A DNA stretch of 64,000 bases. It comes from Catenulispora pinisilvae. GTDB lineage: Bacteria > Actinomycetota > Actinomycetes > Streptomycetales > Catenulisporaceae. Of this stretch, positions 34,605-43,021 are shown piece by piece (position 1 is the first letter of the stretch; every line of letters starts with the position of its first letter). The stretch lies in contig NZ_JAAFZA010000003.1 of the NCBI RefSeq assembly GCF_015356865.1, forward strand, positions 1-64,000, read 5' to 3'. The translations under genes were made by a program, and so were the position numbers. Below the pieces are notes generated by a model. That model did not search any database and had not been told where the DNA came from. It saw only the letters and a program-made list of their open reading frames with translations.

Positions 34605-35522
34605 TCATGGCTGGTCCGGCCGGACCATGCGGGCGACCTCCGTACTGGTGAAGTCGGGCAGGCCGTCTCGGTCCGTGGACAGACTCAGGTCGCGCCACGC
34701 GGCGTCCTGGGCCGCTCGTGCCGCCGCGATCCGCGGTGCCAGCCACACCGCGTCCGATCCGAGCAGCAGCCGGGTCGGCGGGTCGGGCTCGGCGGTCAGG
34801 CGCAGGACGACTTCGGCGATCCTCGCCGGGTCGCCGCGCTGCACATCCGGGTTGCGCTGGTAGGTCCGGGCGAAGCGCCCGACGGTCGGCTCGTACTCGG
34901 GGTGCCAGCCGCGGGTCGGCAGCGGCTCGTCCGCCCTCGCGGTGCGGATACCTCCCGGCTCCAGCACGGTCGCGTGAATCCCGATCGGAGCGAGTTCGCG
35001 GGCGAGGATCTCGAAGAACCCGCCGACCGCCCAGGCTGCCGTCTGGTACGCGGCCAGCCCGGGCTGCGCCCGGCGGCCCCCGATCGTGGAGATCTGCACG
35101 AAGTGTCCACGGCGGCGCGGACGAAGAATCGGCAATGCCGCGCGGACCAAGTGGATGCTGCCGTACAGGTTGGTCTCGATCGTGCGGCGCCATTCCCGCT
35201 CAGCCATGTCCTCGACGGATCCGACTCCGCGGTAGCCGGCACTGTTGACCACCACGTCGAGCCCGCCGAACGCGGTGACGGCTCGCCGCACCGCCTGATC
35301 GACGGCAGGGCGGTCGGTCAGGTCGAGCTCAGTGGTGATCAGGCGTCCAGTGGGGCTGCCGGTGGCCGCGACCGCCGCAACCGCCGCGACCGCATCGAGC
35401 TCGCAGAGTCCGTCGGCGTCGATATCGGCGGCCAGGACGTCATGCCCGGCCGCCAAGGCGGCACCGACCAGGTGCCGTCCGAGCCCGCCGGCGGCGCCGG
35501 CGACGAACCATGTCTTACTCAT
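34605..35522 (-). CDS. Short-chain dehydrogenase-like protein lacking the catalytic Lys
   Basis: A 305-aa classical SDR. The cofactor motif is GAAGGLG, followed by NSAGYRG and the catalytic Ser in QISTIGGRR. Tyr159 is in place, but the YxxxK motif reads YQTAA, with Ala163 where Lys is expected (the following AVGGF matches normal enzymes). Loss of this Lys usually abolishes or strongly lowers oxidoreductase activity, so it may be a binding or regulatory protein or use altered chemistry. It diverges from a TetR gene across 76 bp, and 113 bp of repeat-rich DNA separates it from the aldehyde dehydrogenase. Confidence 0.87.
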   Translation of the reverse strand: MSKTWFVAGAAGGLGRHLVGAALAAGHDVLAADIDADGLCELDAVAAVAAVAATGSPTGRLITTELDLTDRPAVDQAVRRAVTAFGGLDVVVNSAGYRGVGSVEDMAEREWRRTIETNLYGSIHLVRAALPILRPRRRGHFVQISTIGGRRAQPGLAAYQTAAWAVGGFFEILARELAPIGIHATVLEPGGIRTARADEPLPTRGWHPEYEPTVGRFARTYQRNPDVQRGDPARIAEVVLRLTAEPDPPTRLLLGSDAVWLAPRIAAARAAQDAAWRDLSLSTDRDGLPDFTSTEVARMVRPDQP

Positions 35523-35598
35523 GCCGTGTCTCGCTCATGCCATAAACGCTACGTCGGTGTGACACTTAGTGCAACAAGCGCGATGCTAGTGTGTCGTT

Positions 35599-36138
35599 AT
35601 GAGAGCCGACGCAGCCCAGAACCTGGACGCGGTCCTGCAGACCGGGGCGCGGCTGCTCGCGCAGAACCCGGCGACGACCATGGCCGCGATCGCCGCGGCG
35701 GCCGGAGTCGACCGACGCACCGTCTATCGCCGGTTCGCGAACCGGGAAGCGCTGCTGTCCGCCGTCTACACGGCGAAGCTCGACGCCTCCCAGGCGGTCC
35801 TGGACGCGGCGCGCCTGACGGAGGCGCCGGTGGCGATCGCGCTGCACGGTTACGTCGAGGCGATCATCCCGGTCAGTCGGCGCTGGCCGTTGGACATCCG
35901 GCGGATGATGAAGGACGACCCCGAGGCCGAGCGCCGGGCCGAGGAGCAGCGCGGTCGGCTGGCGGCGTTTCTGCGCCGAGCTTGCGACGAAGGGTTGATC
36001 AGGCCGGGCCTGCCCCCCGGGTGGGCGATGGCGCTGTTGGGCGGCATGGTCGACGACATGGCCCACGTGTTCGTCGACATCGAGCCGGGGCCGGCTGCCG
36101 ATCTCGTGGTGGCTTCGTTGCTTCGTGGTGTCGGATAG
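35599..36138 (+). CDS. TetR-family transcriptional regulator
   Basis: A 179-aa repressor-type protein. The N-terminal helix-turn-helix is TTMAAIAAAAGVDRRTVYRRFANREALLSAV. The C-terminal ligand domain is short and poorly conserved, so the effector is unknown. It is divergent from the SDR gene with a 76-bp gap containing GTGTGACAC-like half-sites, so it probably represses itself and that gene. Confidence 0.88.
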   Translation: MRADAAQNLDAVLQTGARLLAQNPATTMAAIAAAAGVDRRTVYRRFANREALLSAVYTAKLDASQAVLDAARLTEAPVAIALHGYVEAIIPVSRRWPLDIRRMMKDDPEAERRAEEQRGRLAAFLRRACDEGLIRPGLPPGWAMALLGGMVDDMAHVFVDIEPGPAADLVVASLLRGVG

Positions 36139-36311
36139 GGCCCCGAGGCCGAGCTGACCGAGTGCGCCATGACACCGTGACTCGCCGAGGGCCTGCGGCT
36201 CCAGAGGACCGGTCCTGACAACGGGGCTCTAACCTTCGTCGTGGCCGTTGGCCCCAGGCCGCCGACAAGGTACTAGGGGCGATGTTTCTCGTCGCATCAG
36301 GGAGTTGACCC

Positions 36312-36791
36312 ATGTCCATTCGTTCTCGCATTCCCGCGCTGGCCGGCGTCGCGTGCGCCGCGCTGCTCCTCGCCGGCTGTTCGAGCTCGGGCTCGATCGG
36401 CGGATCCGCGCAAGGCGGTACGGCCGGCCTGGTCGGCGGCACCACCGGCGGCACAACGGGCGGCACCACCGGCGGTTCTGGTGGCACGTCGGGCGGTACG
36501 GGCGGCACCGACGCCGGTTGCACCCAGGCGCAGAGCGCCATCGAGAACGCGGAGCAGGCCCAGTCCGAGATCTCCACCAACCCGCAGGATGTCGTGACCA
36601 AGGTCACCACGGACATGGGCCAGCTCCGGACCGCGGCGACCATGACTCAGAAGCCTGATGCCGCGTCGGCCATGAACAAGGTCGCCGACGACATGCAGAG
36701 CATCCTGACCCAGGCGCAGAGCGGGCAGAACCCGGACCCGTCGACCGCGCTGCACGACGCCCAGGCGGTCCTCACCGCCTGCGGAAGCTGA
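36312..36791 (+). CDS. Small Gly/Thr-rich lipoprotein of unknown function
   Basis: A 159-aa secreted lipoprotein. The signal ends in LLLAGC with lipidated Cys23. A Gly-Thr-Ser spacer of about 45 residues follows (VGGTTGGTTGGTTGG), encoded by short tandem repeats. The C-terminal 85 residues form a helical domain with two Cys (CTQAQSAIENAEQAQ near the start, and a terminal ACGS), perhaps a disulfide. The spacer probably lifts the domain off the membrane. I recognise no family. It stands alone between a TetR gene and a converging monooxygenase. Confidence 0.78.
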   Translation: MSIRSRIPALAGVACAALLLAGCSSSGSIGGSAQGGTAGLVGGTTGGTTGGTTGGSGGTSGGTGGTDAGCTQAQSAIENAEQAQSEISTNPQDVVTKVTTDMGQLRTAATMTQKPDAASAMNKVADDMQSILTQAQSGQNPDPSTALHDAQAVLTACGS

Positions 36792-36878
36792 GCCGGAAAC
36801 GTCCTGGCGTATCAGGGCTCGAACTCGCCGGCGGCACGGGCACTCCAGCTACACCTGGCCACAGTACGGGCCGTGGTT

Positions 36879-38072
36879 TCAGCGGGGCGGCATGTACTCC
36901 GGCAGGGGGCGGGCGTTCCTGGCTTGGGTGCGGCGCTCCATCGTGGCGGCGGCCTTCAGTAGCGGGAGGTGAGTCAGAGCATTGCGGAGGTGTTGGCCGG
37001 TCCTGGTTCTGGGGATCATGAGGCGCAGGTTCGGGCCGATCTGCTGCTTGGCGGTGACCAGGGGGCGTAGCGCGGCGTCGTAGCGGGCGAAGGCGCGGTG
37101 GTGGTGGCCTTCGGCGGCGGCGAGTTCGCCGGCCAGGCGGTAGGCCCCGACCATGGCCAATTCGGCGCCCGCGCCGGAGGCTGGGGAGGGGCACCAGGCT
37201 GCGTCGCCTACCAGGGCGACACGGTTGGTGGACCAGGACGGCATGTGTACCTGGGCGCAGGCGTCGAAGTAGAAGTCGGGGTCGGCCAGGGCCGAGTCGA
37301 GGAGTTCTTTGGTGTGCCAGGAGCTCTGGTCTTTGAACGCGTCGCTCAGCAGTTGCTTGTGAACGGACGGGTTTCGGTGGTCGTAGTCGAGCGGCGCCGA
37401 GCGGAAGGCGAAGTAGGCCTTGGCTTGAGCGTGGTTGCCTGAGCGGTAGATGCCGGCCATGCGACCCGGGGTGTTGAACATCGTGACGCAGCGGTCTTCG
37501 CCGAGGGCGGCGTCGGTGTTGGCGAAGGCGAAGTAGTGGTCCTTGTGCCGGATGAACCGCGCCGGCGGGCCGAAGGCCAGGCGGCGTACCTGGGAGTGCA
37601 TGCCATCGGCGCCGACGACCAGGTCGAAGCGGTCCGCGGGGGCGTTGTCGAAGGTGACGGTCACGCCGTCCTCATCCTGTTCCAGTCGCTGAATGGAGTC
37701 GCCGAACAGGATCTGGGCGTCAGTCGCGTCGGTCGCGTCGCGGAGCAGGGCCACCAGATCGCCGCGCATGATCTCCACCGATTCCGGGTCCAGCGTCCGC
37801 ATGTCGATGCGGGTGACGGCTCGGTCGGCGGCGTCCACGAACTTGATGCCGCGGACGTCCGCCGCCAGTTCGCGGATCCGCGGCATGAGGCCCATCCGTG
37901 CGGCCACTTCGCCGGCGTGTCCTCGGACGTCCACTCCGTTTCCGCCGGTGCGCAGGGTGGCGGCGCGTTCGACGACGGTGGGCCGGAAGCCGTCGCGGGC
38001 GAGCCAGTGGGCCAGGGTGAGGCCGGCGATGCTCGCCCCGGAGATCAGGACGCGTCGGTTCCGCTCGTTCAC
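36879..38072 (-). CDS. FAD-dependent aromatic-type monooxygenase
   Basis: A 397-aa flavin monooxygenase of the PHBH fold. The FAD-binding GASIAGLTLAHWLARDG is at the N terminus, DLVVGADGMHSQVRR (the DG motif) is in the middle, and VALVGDAAWCPSPASGAGAE (the GD motif) near residue 290 binds the flavin ribityl chain. These enzymes hydroxylate aromatic or polyketide substrates, or tetracyclines in some resistance proteins; which applies here is unknown. It diverges from a TetR gene and shares an operator-like palindrome with it. Confidence 0.9.
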   Translation of the reverse strand: MNERNRRVLISGASIAGLTLAHWLARDGFRPTVVERAATLRTGGNGVDVRGHAGEVAARMGLMPRIRELAADVRGIKFVDAADRAVTRIDMRTLDPESVEIMRGDLVALLRDATDATDAQILFGDSIQRLEQDEDGVTVTFDNAPADRFDLVVGADGMHSQVRRLAFGPPARFIRHKDHYFAFANTDAALGEDRCVTMFNTPGRMAGIYRSGNHAQAKAYFAFRSAPLDYDHRNPSVHKQLLSDAFKDQSSWHTKELLDSALADPDFYFDACAQVHMPSWSTNRVALVGDAAWCPSPASGAGAELAMVGAYRLAGELAAAEGHHHRAFARYDAALRPLVTAKQQIGPNLRLMIPRTRTGQHLRNALTHLPLLKAAATMERRTQARNARPLPEYMPPR

Positions 38073-38096
38073 TGGGGGTCCTCGCGCTAGGCTATG

Positions 38097-38112
38097 TGGA
38101 ACGTCCGTTCCA
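38097..38112. promoter_or_regulatory. TetR-type operator candidate between monooxygenase and regulator
   Basis: TGGAACG-TC-CGTTCCA is a 7-bp inverted repeat in the 67-bp divergent gap. A further CATTCCA half-site lies about 20 bp on. It also overlaps the likely promoter of both genes, which fits repression by the adjacent TetR protein. Confidence 0.6.
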
Positions 38113-38139
38113 GTTGATTATCTGAAATGAGCATTCCAC

Positions 38140-38709
38140 TTGTCAACGCCCGCCGAACCCAGAAGCCGGGCCGACGCCGTGCGCAACCGGCGCCTGGCCC
38201 TGGACGCGGCCACGGCGCTGCTGGCCGAACCGGATGCGACCCTCACCGTCGAGGCCATCGCCAAAGAAGCCGGCCTGGGCGCCGCGACCGTCGTGCGCGC
38301 CTTCGGCGGCAAGGACGCCCTGCTGGACGCCGCCGTCTCCGGCCTGCTCGAACCGGTCGTCCAGCGTGCCCGCGACCTGCTCGCCCAGACCACGCCGCAC
38401 CAGGCGCTGCTCACCTTCCTGCACGAACTGATCGCCTTCCAGTCCGCGCACCACGCGATCAGCGAGCAGTTGGGCGGGCTGCGCCTGCCCGCCACCACCG
38501 CCCTGCGCGCCGACCTGGTCGCGGCTGTGGACGCGATGGTCGACGGCGCGCGGCGGGACGGCGCGATCCGCACCGATCTGGACCCCGCCGTCCTCAAGAT
38601 CCTCATCGCCGAGACCACCCACGCCATCGCGCGCATCCGGCCCCCGTCGCAGGACCTCGCCGAGGCTTACCTCACCGTCCTGCTCGACGGGCTGCGCCCC
38701 GCGACCTGA
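38140..38709 (+). CDS. TetR-family regulator divergent from the monooxygenase
   Basis: A 189-aa TetR protein with the N-terminal motif TVEAIAKEAGLGAATVVRAFGGKDALLDAAV. The TTG start at 38140 gives the normal N terminus; there is a weak alternative ATG upstream in another frame only. The divergent monooxygenase and the palindrome between them point to ligand-responsive control of that enzyme, as with many self-regulated detoxification pairs. Confidence 0.85.
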   Translation: MSTPAEPRSRADAVRNRRLALDAATALLAEPDATLTVEAIAKEAGLGAATVVRAFGGKDALLDAAVSGLLEPVVQRARDLLAQTTPHQALLTFLHELIAFQSAHHAISEQLGGLRLPATTALRADLVAAVDAMVDGARRDGAIRTDLDPAVLKILIAETTHAIARIRPPSQDLAEAYLTVLLDGLRPAT

Positions 38710-38757
38710 CGCCTGGGGCACGTTGACCTCACCGGGCGGCGCAGTTCTTCGGTGTGG

Positions 38758-39798
38758 CTAGGGCCGCGCTGAAGGCGCCGGAATCTCGCCGGACCCCCGA
38801 GCGATGTAGCGCGTCGGCACCACGCAATGCCGCGCCGGCCCCTCATCGCCGTCCAGCCGCGCGAACAGCAATCGCGCGGCCTCCAGCCCCAGGCGCGCCG
38901 GGTCCTGAGCGATCACCGAGACGCCCGGCGTCAGCAGATCGGCCAGGGGGAAGTCGTCGAAGCCGACCAGCGCGATGCGGTGTTCCAGCCCTGCTTCCTG
39001 GAGTGCGCGGCGGATGCCGATGGTGATCAGGTTCTGGCCGGAGACGAACGCGGTCGGCGGCTCCGGGCTGGCCAGCGCCTCGTGCGCGGCGTGCTCGGCG
39101 GCCTGGACGCTGCTCAGGCCGCGGCGGACCGGGGTGGCCGGGCCGACGGGGAAGATGTCCGAGAACCCGGCCAGGCGCTCGTCGGCGGTCCAGATCGTCG
39201 GCTGGTCGCCGAAGTAGGCGACCCGGCGGTGCCCGGCGGCGTGCAGTCTCGCGGCCGCCGCCGCGGTGCCCTCGCGGTTGTCGACGGTGACGGTGTCCAC
39301 GCCTTCCAGGTCGACCATGCGGTCCACCGCGACCAGCGGTGTGCCGAAGATCCGCGCGGCGCGCAGTGCGTCGTCGGCTCGGCCGGTCGGGACCACGATC
39401 AGGCCGTCGGCGCGGCGGGCGGTGAAGGTCTCGACCAGGTCCCGCTCGCGGCTGGGGTTCTCGTCGCTGCTGCCGGAGAGCACCATGATCCCGCGCTCGG
39501 CGGCGGCGTCGGTGATCGCGCGCTGGAGTGCCGAGGAGAAGGGGTTCGCGACGTCCTCCAGGACCAGCGCGACCGTGTCGGTCCGGCGGTCGGCGCGGCG
39601 CAGGCTGCTGGCCGTGGCGTCGTGGCGGTAGCCGAGGTCCCGGGCGGCCTCGCGCACCTTCTCGGCCAACTCCGGGGCGACCCCCGAGACGCCGTTGACC
39701 ACCCGCGAGACGGTGGCCAGGCCCACGCCGGCGCGGTCGGCCACGTCGCGCATGGTGACCCCGCGCCCGGCCCCGGTCTGCCGACGGCCCTGCGCCAC
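38758..39798 (-). CDS. LacI-family repressor of the fructan/fructose operon
   Basis: A 346-aa LacI/GalR regulator. The helix-turn-helix is TMRDVADRAGVGLATVSRVV with the hinge helix VAPELAEKVREAARDLGY, followed by a periplasmic-binding-protein-like sensor domain (NPFSSALQRAITDAAAERG; ALVGFDDFPLADLL). I chose the GTG at 39798, which has AGGGGG upstream; a longer frame would add a repeat-like Pro/Thr leader. It diverges from the sugar importer. Three perfect palindromes in between are its evident operators. The effector is probably fructose or a phosphorylated form. Confidence 0.9.
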   Translation of the reverse strand: MAQGRRQTGAGRGVTMRDVADRAGVGLATVSRVVNGVSGVAPELAEKVREAARDLGYRHDATASSLRRADRRTDTVALVLEDVANPFSSALQRAITDAAAERGIMVLSGSSDENPSRERDLVETFTARRADGLIVVPTGRADDALRAARIFGTPLVAVDRMVDLEGVDTVTVDNREGTAAAAARLHAAGHRRVAYFGDQPTIWTADERLAGFSDIFPVGPATPVRRGLSSVQAAEHAAHEALASPEPPTAFVSGQNLITIGIRRALQEAGLEHRIALVGFDDFPLADLLTPGVSVIAQDPARLGLEAARLLFARLDGDEGPARHCVVPTRYIARGSGEIPAPSARP

Positions 39799-39941
39799 GG
39801 TTCCCCCTGCCTCGCCGGACGGCGGTGTCGGTGTGGATGTCGATATCGGTGTCGGCGTGAGTGTCGGAAACGGAACAGTCACGATCAACATCGATTCTCG
39901 CCTACCTCTGGACAGCGCGGCACAGCGCCCCTACCGTACCA

Positions 39942-39989
39942 GGAAACGTTTCCAAGGAAACGTTTCCAGAGCTCTCTGGAAACGTTTCC
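39942..39989. promoter_or_regulatory. Three perfect LacI-type operators GGAAACGTTTCC
   Basis: Identical 12-bp palindromes at 39942-39953, 39956-39967 and 39978-39989, with centres 14 and 22 bp apart. The central CG and AAACGTTT core are typical of LacI/GalR sites. They lie 50-100 bp upstream of the binding-protein gene and about 145 bp from the divergent repressor gene, so both are likely to be controlled. Confidence 0.85.
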
Positions 39990-40038
39990 CGCCCGCGCGC
40001 CAGACTTCCGAAACCACACCGAAAAGGGGACACCTCCC

Positions 40039-41052
40039 ATGTCATCGCGGTTCACTTCCGGGGCGATAGCCGTGCTCGCCCTGTCAGCGACTCTCACCGC
40101 CTGCGGCTCCGGCGGCTCGGCGGGCTCCGGCTCCGGCTCCGGCGGCTCCGGCTCGATCACCGTCGGCCTGATCACCAAGACCGAGACCAACCCCTACTTC
40201 GTCACCATGAAGAAGGGCGCGCAGGCCGAGGCCGCCAAGGACGGCGTCAAGCTCCTGACCGCGGCCGGGGCCTACGACGGCGACAACGCCGGCCAGGTCA
40301 CCGCCATCGAGAACATGATCGCCGCCGGCGTGAAGGGCATCCTGATCACCCCCAGCGACCCCAAGGCGATCGCGCCGACCCTGGACCGGGCCCGGCAACA
40401 GGGCATCGTCGTGATCGCCCTGGACACGCCGCCGGACCCGCAGAACTCCGCCGACGCGCTGTTCGCCACCGACAACCTGGCCGCCGGCAAGCTGATCGGC
40501 CAGTATGCGAAGGTGCGGATGGCCGGTAAGACCACGAAGATCGCCACCTTGGACCTGACGCCCGGGGTGGACGTCGGCGTGCAGCGGCACAACGGCTTCC
40601 TGGCCGGGTTCGGGATCGCCGAGGGCGACCCGTCGATCGTCTGCGAGGCGGACACCGGCGGGGACCAGGCCAAGGGGCAGACCGCGATGGAGAACTGCCT
40701 CCAGAAGGCCCCTGACATCAACCTCGTCTACGCCATCAACGAGCCCGCCGCGATGGGTGCCTACCAGGCGCTCAAGGCCGCCGGGAAGGACAAGACGGTC
40801 ACGATCGTGACCATCGACGGCTCCTGCACCGGCGTCAGTGCCCTGAGTCAGGGCCAGTTCGCCGCCGATTCTCAGCAGTACCCGCTGAAGATGGCCTCGC
40901 TCGGCGTGGACGCGGTCATGAACTTCGCCAAGACCGGCAAGAAGCCCAGCGGCTACACCGACACCGGCGTGAGCCTCATCGCCGCCACCCCGGCCGCCGG
41001 CGTCGACTCCAAGGACGCCGCCTATGGCCAGTCCAACTGCTGGGGATCGTGA
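40039..41052 (+). CDS. Sugar-binding lipoprotein of an ABC importer, FrcB-like
   Basis: A 337-aa lipoprotein of the ribose/fructose-binding type (SBP family 4). The signal ends LTACGSG, and a Gly-Ser spacer follows. SITVGLITKTETNPYFVTMK is the standard N-terminal strand; sugar-pocket segments include ILITPSDPKAIAPTL and VIALDTPPDP. It opens a four-gene importer/kinase unit and overlaps the permease gene (GTGA). The neighbouring fructokinase-type kinase and GH32 enzyme point to fructose. It is the first gene after the three operators. Confidence 0.88.
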   Translation: MSSRFTSGAIAVLALSATLTACGSGGSAGSGSGSGGSGSITVGLITKTETNPYFVTMKKGAQAEAAKDGVKLLTAAGAYDGDNAGQVTAIENMIAAGVKGILITPSDPKAIAPTLDRARQQGIVVIALDTPPDPQNSADALFATDNLAAGKLIGQYAKVRMAGKTTKIATLDLTPGVDVGVQRHNGFLAGFGIAEGDPSIVCEADTGGDQAKGQTAMENCLQKAPDINLVYAINEPAAMGAYQALKAAGKDKTVTIVTIDGSCTGVSALSQGQFAADSQQYPLKMASLGVDAVMNFAKTGKKPSGYTDTGVSLIAATPAAGVDSKDAAYGQSNCWGS

Positions 41053-42113
41053 GCCCGGCGATGGACACCGTGAACACAGTGAGCACCGAAGGCCCCACGG
41101 GCGCCGCGGGCAGTACGACCGCCGAGCCCGCCGCCGCCTCCCCGCCGCGGACGGTCTCCGGCCGGATCAGTGCCCTGCTCCGCGTCCCGACCCTCGGGCC
41201 GCTCGGCGCGCTGCTGCTGGCCTGCCTCTACTTCTCCTTCGCCTCCGGCCGCTTCCTGACCGGCGGCAACATGTCCCTGATCTTGCAGCAGGTGATGGTG
41301 GTCGGCACCCTGGCCGTGGGCCAGTCCGCGATCATCATGACCGCCGGGATCGACCTGTCCAACGGCGCCGTGATGGCGTTCGGCTCGATCGTCATGACCA
41401 AGCTCGCGGTGGCCGGCGGGTTGCCGGTGTGGCTGGCGATCGCCGCCGGGATCGGGGTCTGCGCGCTGTTCGGCGCGGTCAACGGATCGCTGGTGACGCT
41501 GGTCAAGCTGCCGCCGTTCATCGTCACGCTCGGGACGCTGAACATCGCCATGGCGCTGACCCACATCACGTCCAAGGAGCAGACCGTCACCGGCCTGCCG
41601 ACCGCGCTGACCAAGCTCGGCGACACCTTCCCGCTCGGGCAGACCCGCGTCACCTACGGCTCGGTGCTGATGCTCGTGCTGTTCGCGGTGGCCTGGTACG
41701 TGCTGCGCCACACCGCCGCCGGGCGCCACCTGTACGCGGTCGGCGACAACCCGGACGCGGTGCGGCTGGCCGGCGTCGATGTGCGCCGTCAGCTGATCAC
41801 GGTCTACACGATCGCCGGCGCGCTCTACGGCATCGCGGCGCTGCTGTTGGTGGCCCGCACCGGCGTCGGCGACCCGCAGGCCGGCCAGACCGAGAACCTC
41901 GACTCGATCACCGCGGTGGTCCTCGGCGGCATCAGCCTGTTCGGCGGACGCGGCTCGATCGTCGGCCCCCTGTACGGCGCGCTGCTGGTCGGGGTGATCC
42001 GCAACGGCCTACAGCTGTCCGGGGTCGACTCGGTCTACCAGATCCTCATCACCGGCATCCTGGTCATCGCGGCCGTGGCGGTGGACCAGCTCGCTCGCAG
42101 GAGGCGCAAGTGA
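41049..42113 (+). CDS. Sugar ABC transporter permease, FrcC/RbsC-like
   Basis: A 354-aa permease with eight to ten membrane helices. Family landmarks are QSAIIMTAGIDLSNGAVMAF, LVKLPPFIVTLGTLNIAMAL, AVGDNPDAVRLAGVDV and VLGGISLFGGRGSIVGPLYG. The GTG start overlaps the upstream stop, and its own stop overlaps the ATPase start. One permease gene probably forms the homodimeric channel of this importer type. Confidence 0.92.
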   Translation: MSPAMDTVNTVSTEGPTGAAGSTTAEPAAASPPRTVSGRISALLRVPTLGPLGALLLACLYFSFASGRFLTGGNMSLILQQVMVVGTLAVGQSAIIMTAGIDLSNGAVMAFGSIVMTKLAVAGGLPVWLAIAAGIGVCALFGAVNGSLVTLVKLPPFIVTLGTLNIAMALTHITSKEQTVTGLPTALTKLGDTFPLGQTRVTYGSVLMLVLFAVAWYVLRHTAAGRHLYAVGDNPDAVRLAGVDVRRQLITVYTIAGALYGIAALLLVARTGVGDPQAGQTENLDSITAVVLGGISLFGGRGSIVGPLYGALLVGVIRNGLQLSGVDSVYQILITGILVIAAVAVDQLARRRRK

Positions 42114-43021
42114 CCGCCGAGAACGGCACCGAGACCAGCACCGAGACCAGCACCGAGACCAGCACTGAGAACGGGCGTGCCGCGCCGGCCGGCGCCCAAC
42201 CCGTGTTCCAAGCCCGCGCTCTGGTGAAGCGCTACGGGCACGTCACGGCCCTGGACGGCTGCGACTTCGACCTGCTGCCGGGGGAGATCCTGGCGGTGAT
42301 CGGCGACAACGGCGCCGGCAAGTCCAGCCTCATCAAGGCCCTGTCGGGCGCGCTGACCCCGGATTCCGGCGAGTTGCTGCTCGACGGCAAGCAGGTGCGC
42401 TTCCACGGCCCCGCCGACGCGCGCCGCGCCGGGATCGAGACCGTGTACCAGGACCTGGCCGTCGCCCCCGCGCTGGACATCGCCTCGAATCTGTTCCTGG
42501 GCCGCGAGATGCGCCGCGGGGGTGTGCTCGGCTCGGTGTTCCGGATGCTCGACCGCGATCGGATGCAGCGCGAGGCCGCCGGGCACATGGCCGCGCTGAA
42601 GATCGGCATCCGCTCGATGAAGCAGACCGTGGAGACGCTGTCAGGCGGGCAGCGGCAGGGCGTCGCGGTGGCGCGCAGCGCGGCGTTCGCGCGGCATGTG
42701 GTGATCATGGACGAGCCGACCGCCGCGCTGGGCGTCAAGGAGACCGGGATGGTCCTGGACCTGATCCGGCAGGTGCGCGAACGCGGTCTGCCGGTGGTCC
42801 TGATCAGCCACGACATGCCGGCGGTCTTCGACGTCGCCGACCGGGTCCACGTCCAGCGCCTCGGACGGCGGGTGGCGGTGGTGCGGCCGGGGGACATCGA
42901 GATGTCCGACGCGGTCGCGATCATGACCGGTGCGGCGCCCGGCAACCTGGCAGTCGGCAACCCGGCGCCCGGCAATCTGGTTCCTGGCAACCCGGCAGCC
43001 GGCAACCTGGCGGCCGGCTGA
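42110..43021 (+). CDS. Sugar ABC transporter ATPase, FrcA-like
   Basis: A 303-aa single-domain ATPase, shorter than the two-domain RbsA type and matching FrcA. Walker A is GDNGAGKSS, the signature is LSGGQRQGVAVAR and Walker B is VVIMDEPTAALG. Both ends are low complexity: TETS repeats at the N terminus and a PGNLAVGNPAPGNL repeat at the C terminus, each encoded by short tandem DNA repeats that appear to have grown at gene junctions. GTG overlaps the previous stop, and the end overlaps the kinase ATG. Confidence 0.92.
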   Translation: MTAENGTETSTETSTETSTENGRAAPAGAQPVFQARALVKRYGHVTALDGCDFDLLPGEILAVIGDNGAGKSSLIKALSGALTPDSGELLLDGKQVRFHGPADARRAGIETVYQDLAVAPALDIASNLFLGREMRRGGVLGSVFRMLDRDRMQREAAGHMAALKIGIRSMKQTVETLSGGQRQGVAVARSAAFARHVVIMDEPTAALGVKETGMVLDLIRQVRERGLPVVLISHDMPAVFDVADRVHVQRLGRRVAVVRPGDIEMSDAVAIMTGAAPGNLAVGNPAPGNLVPGNPAAGNLAAG

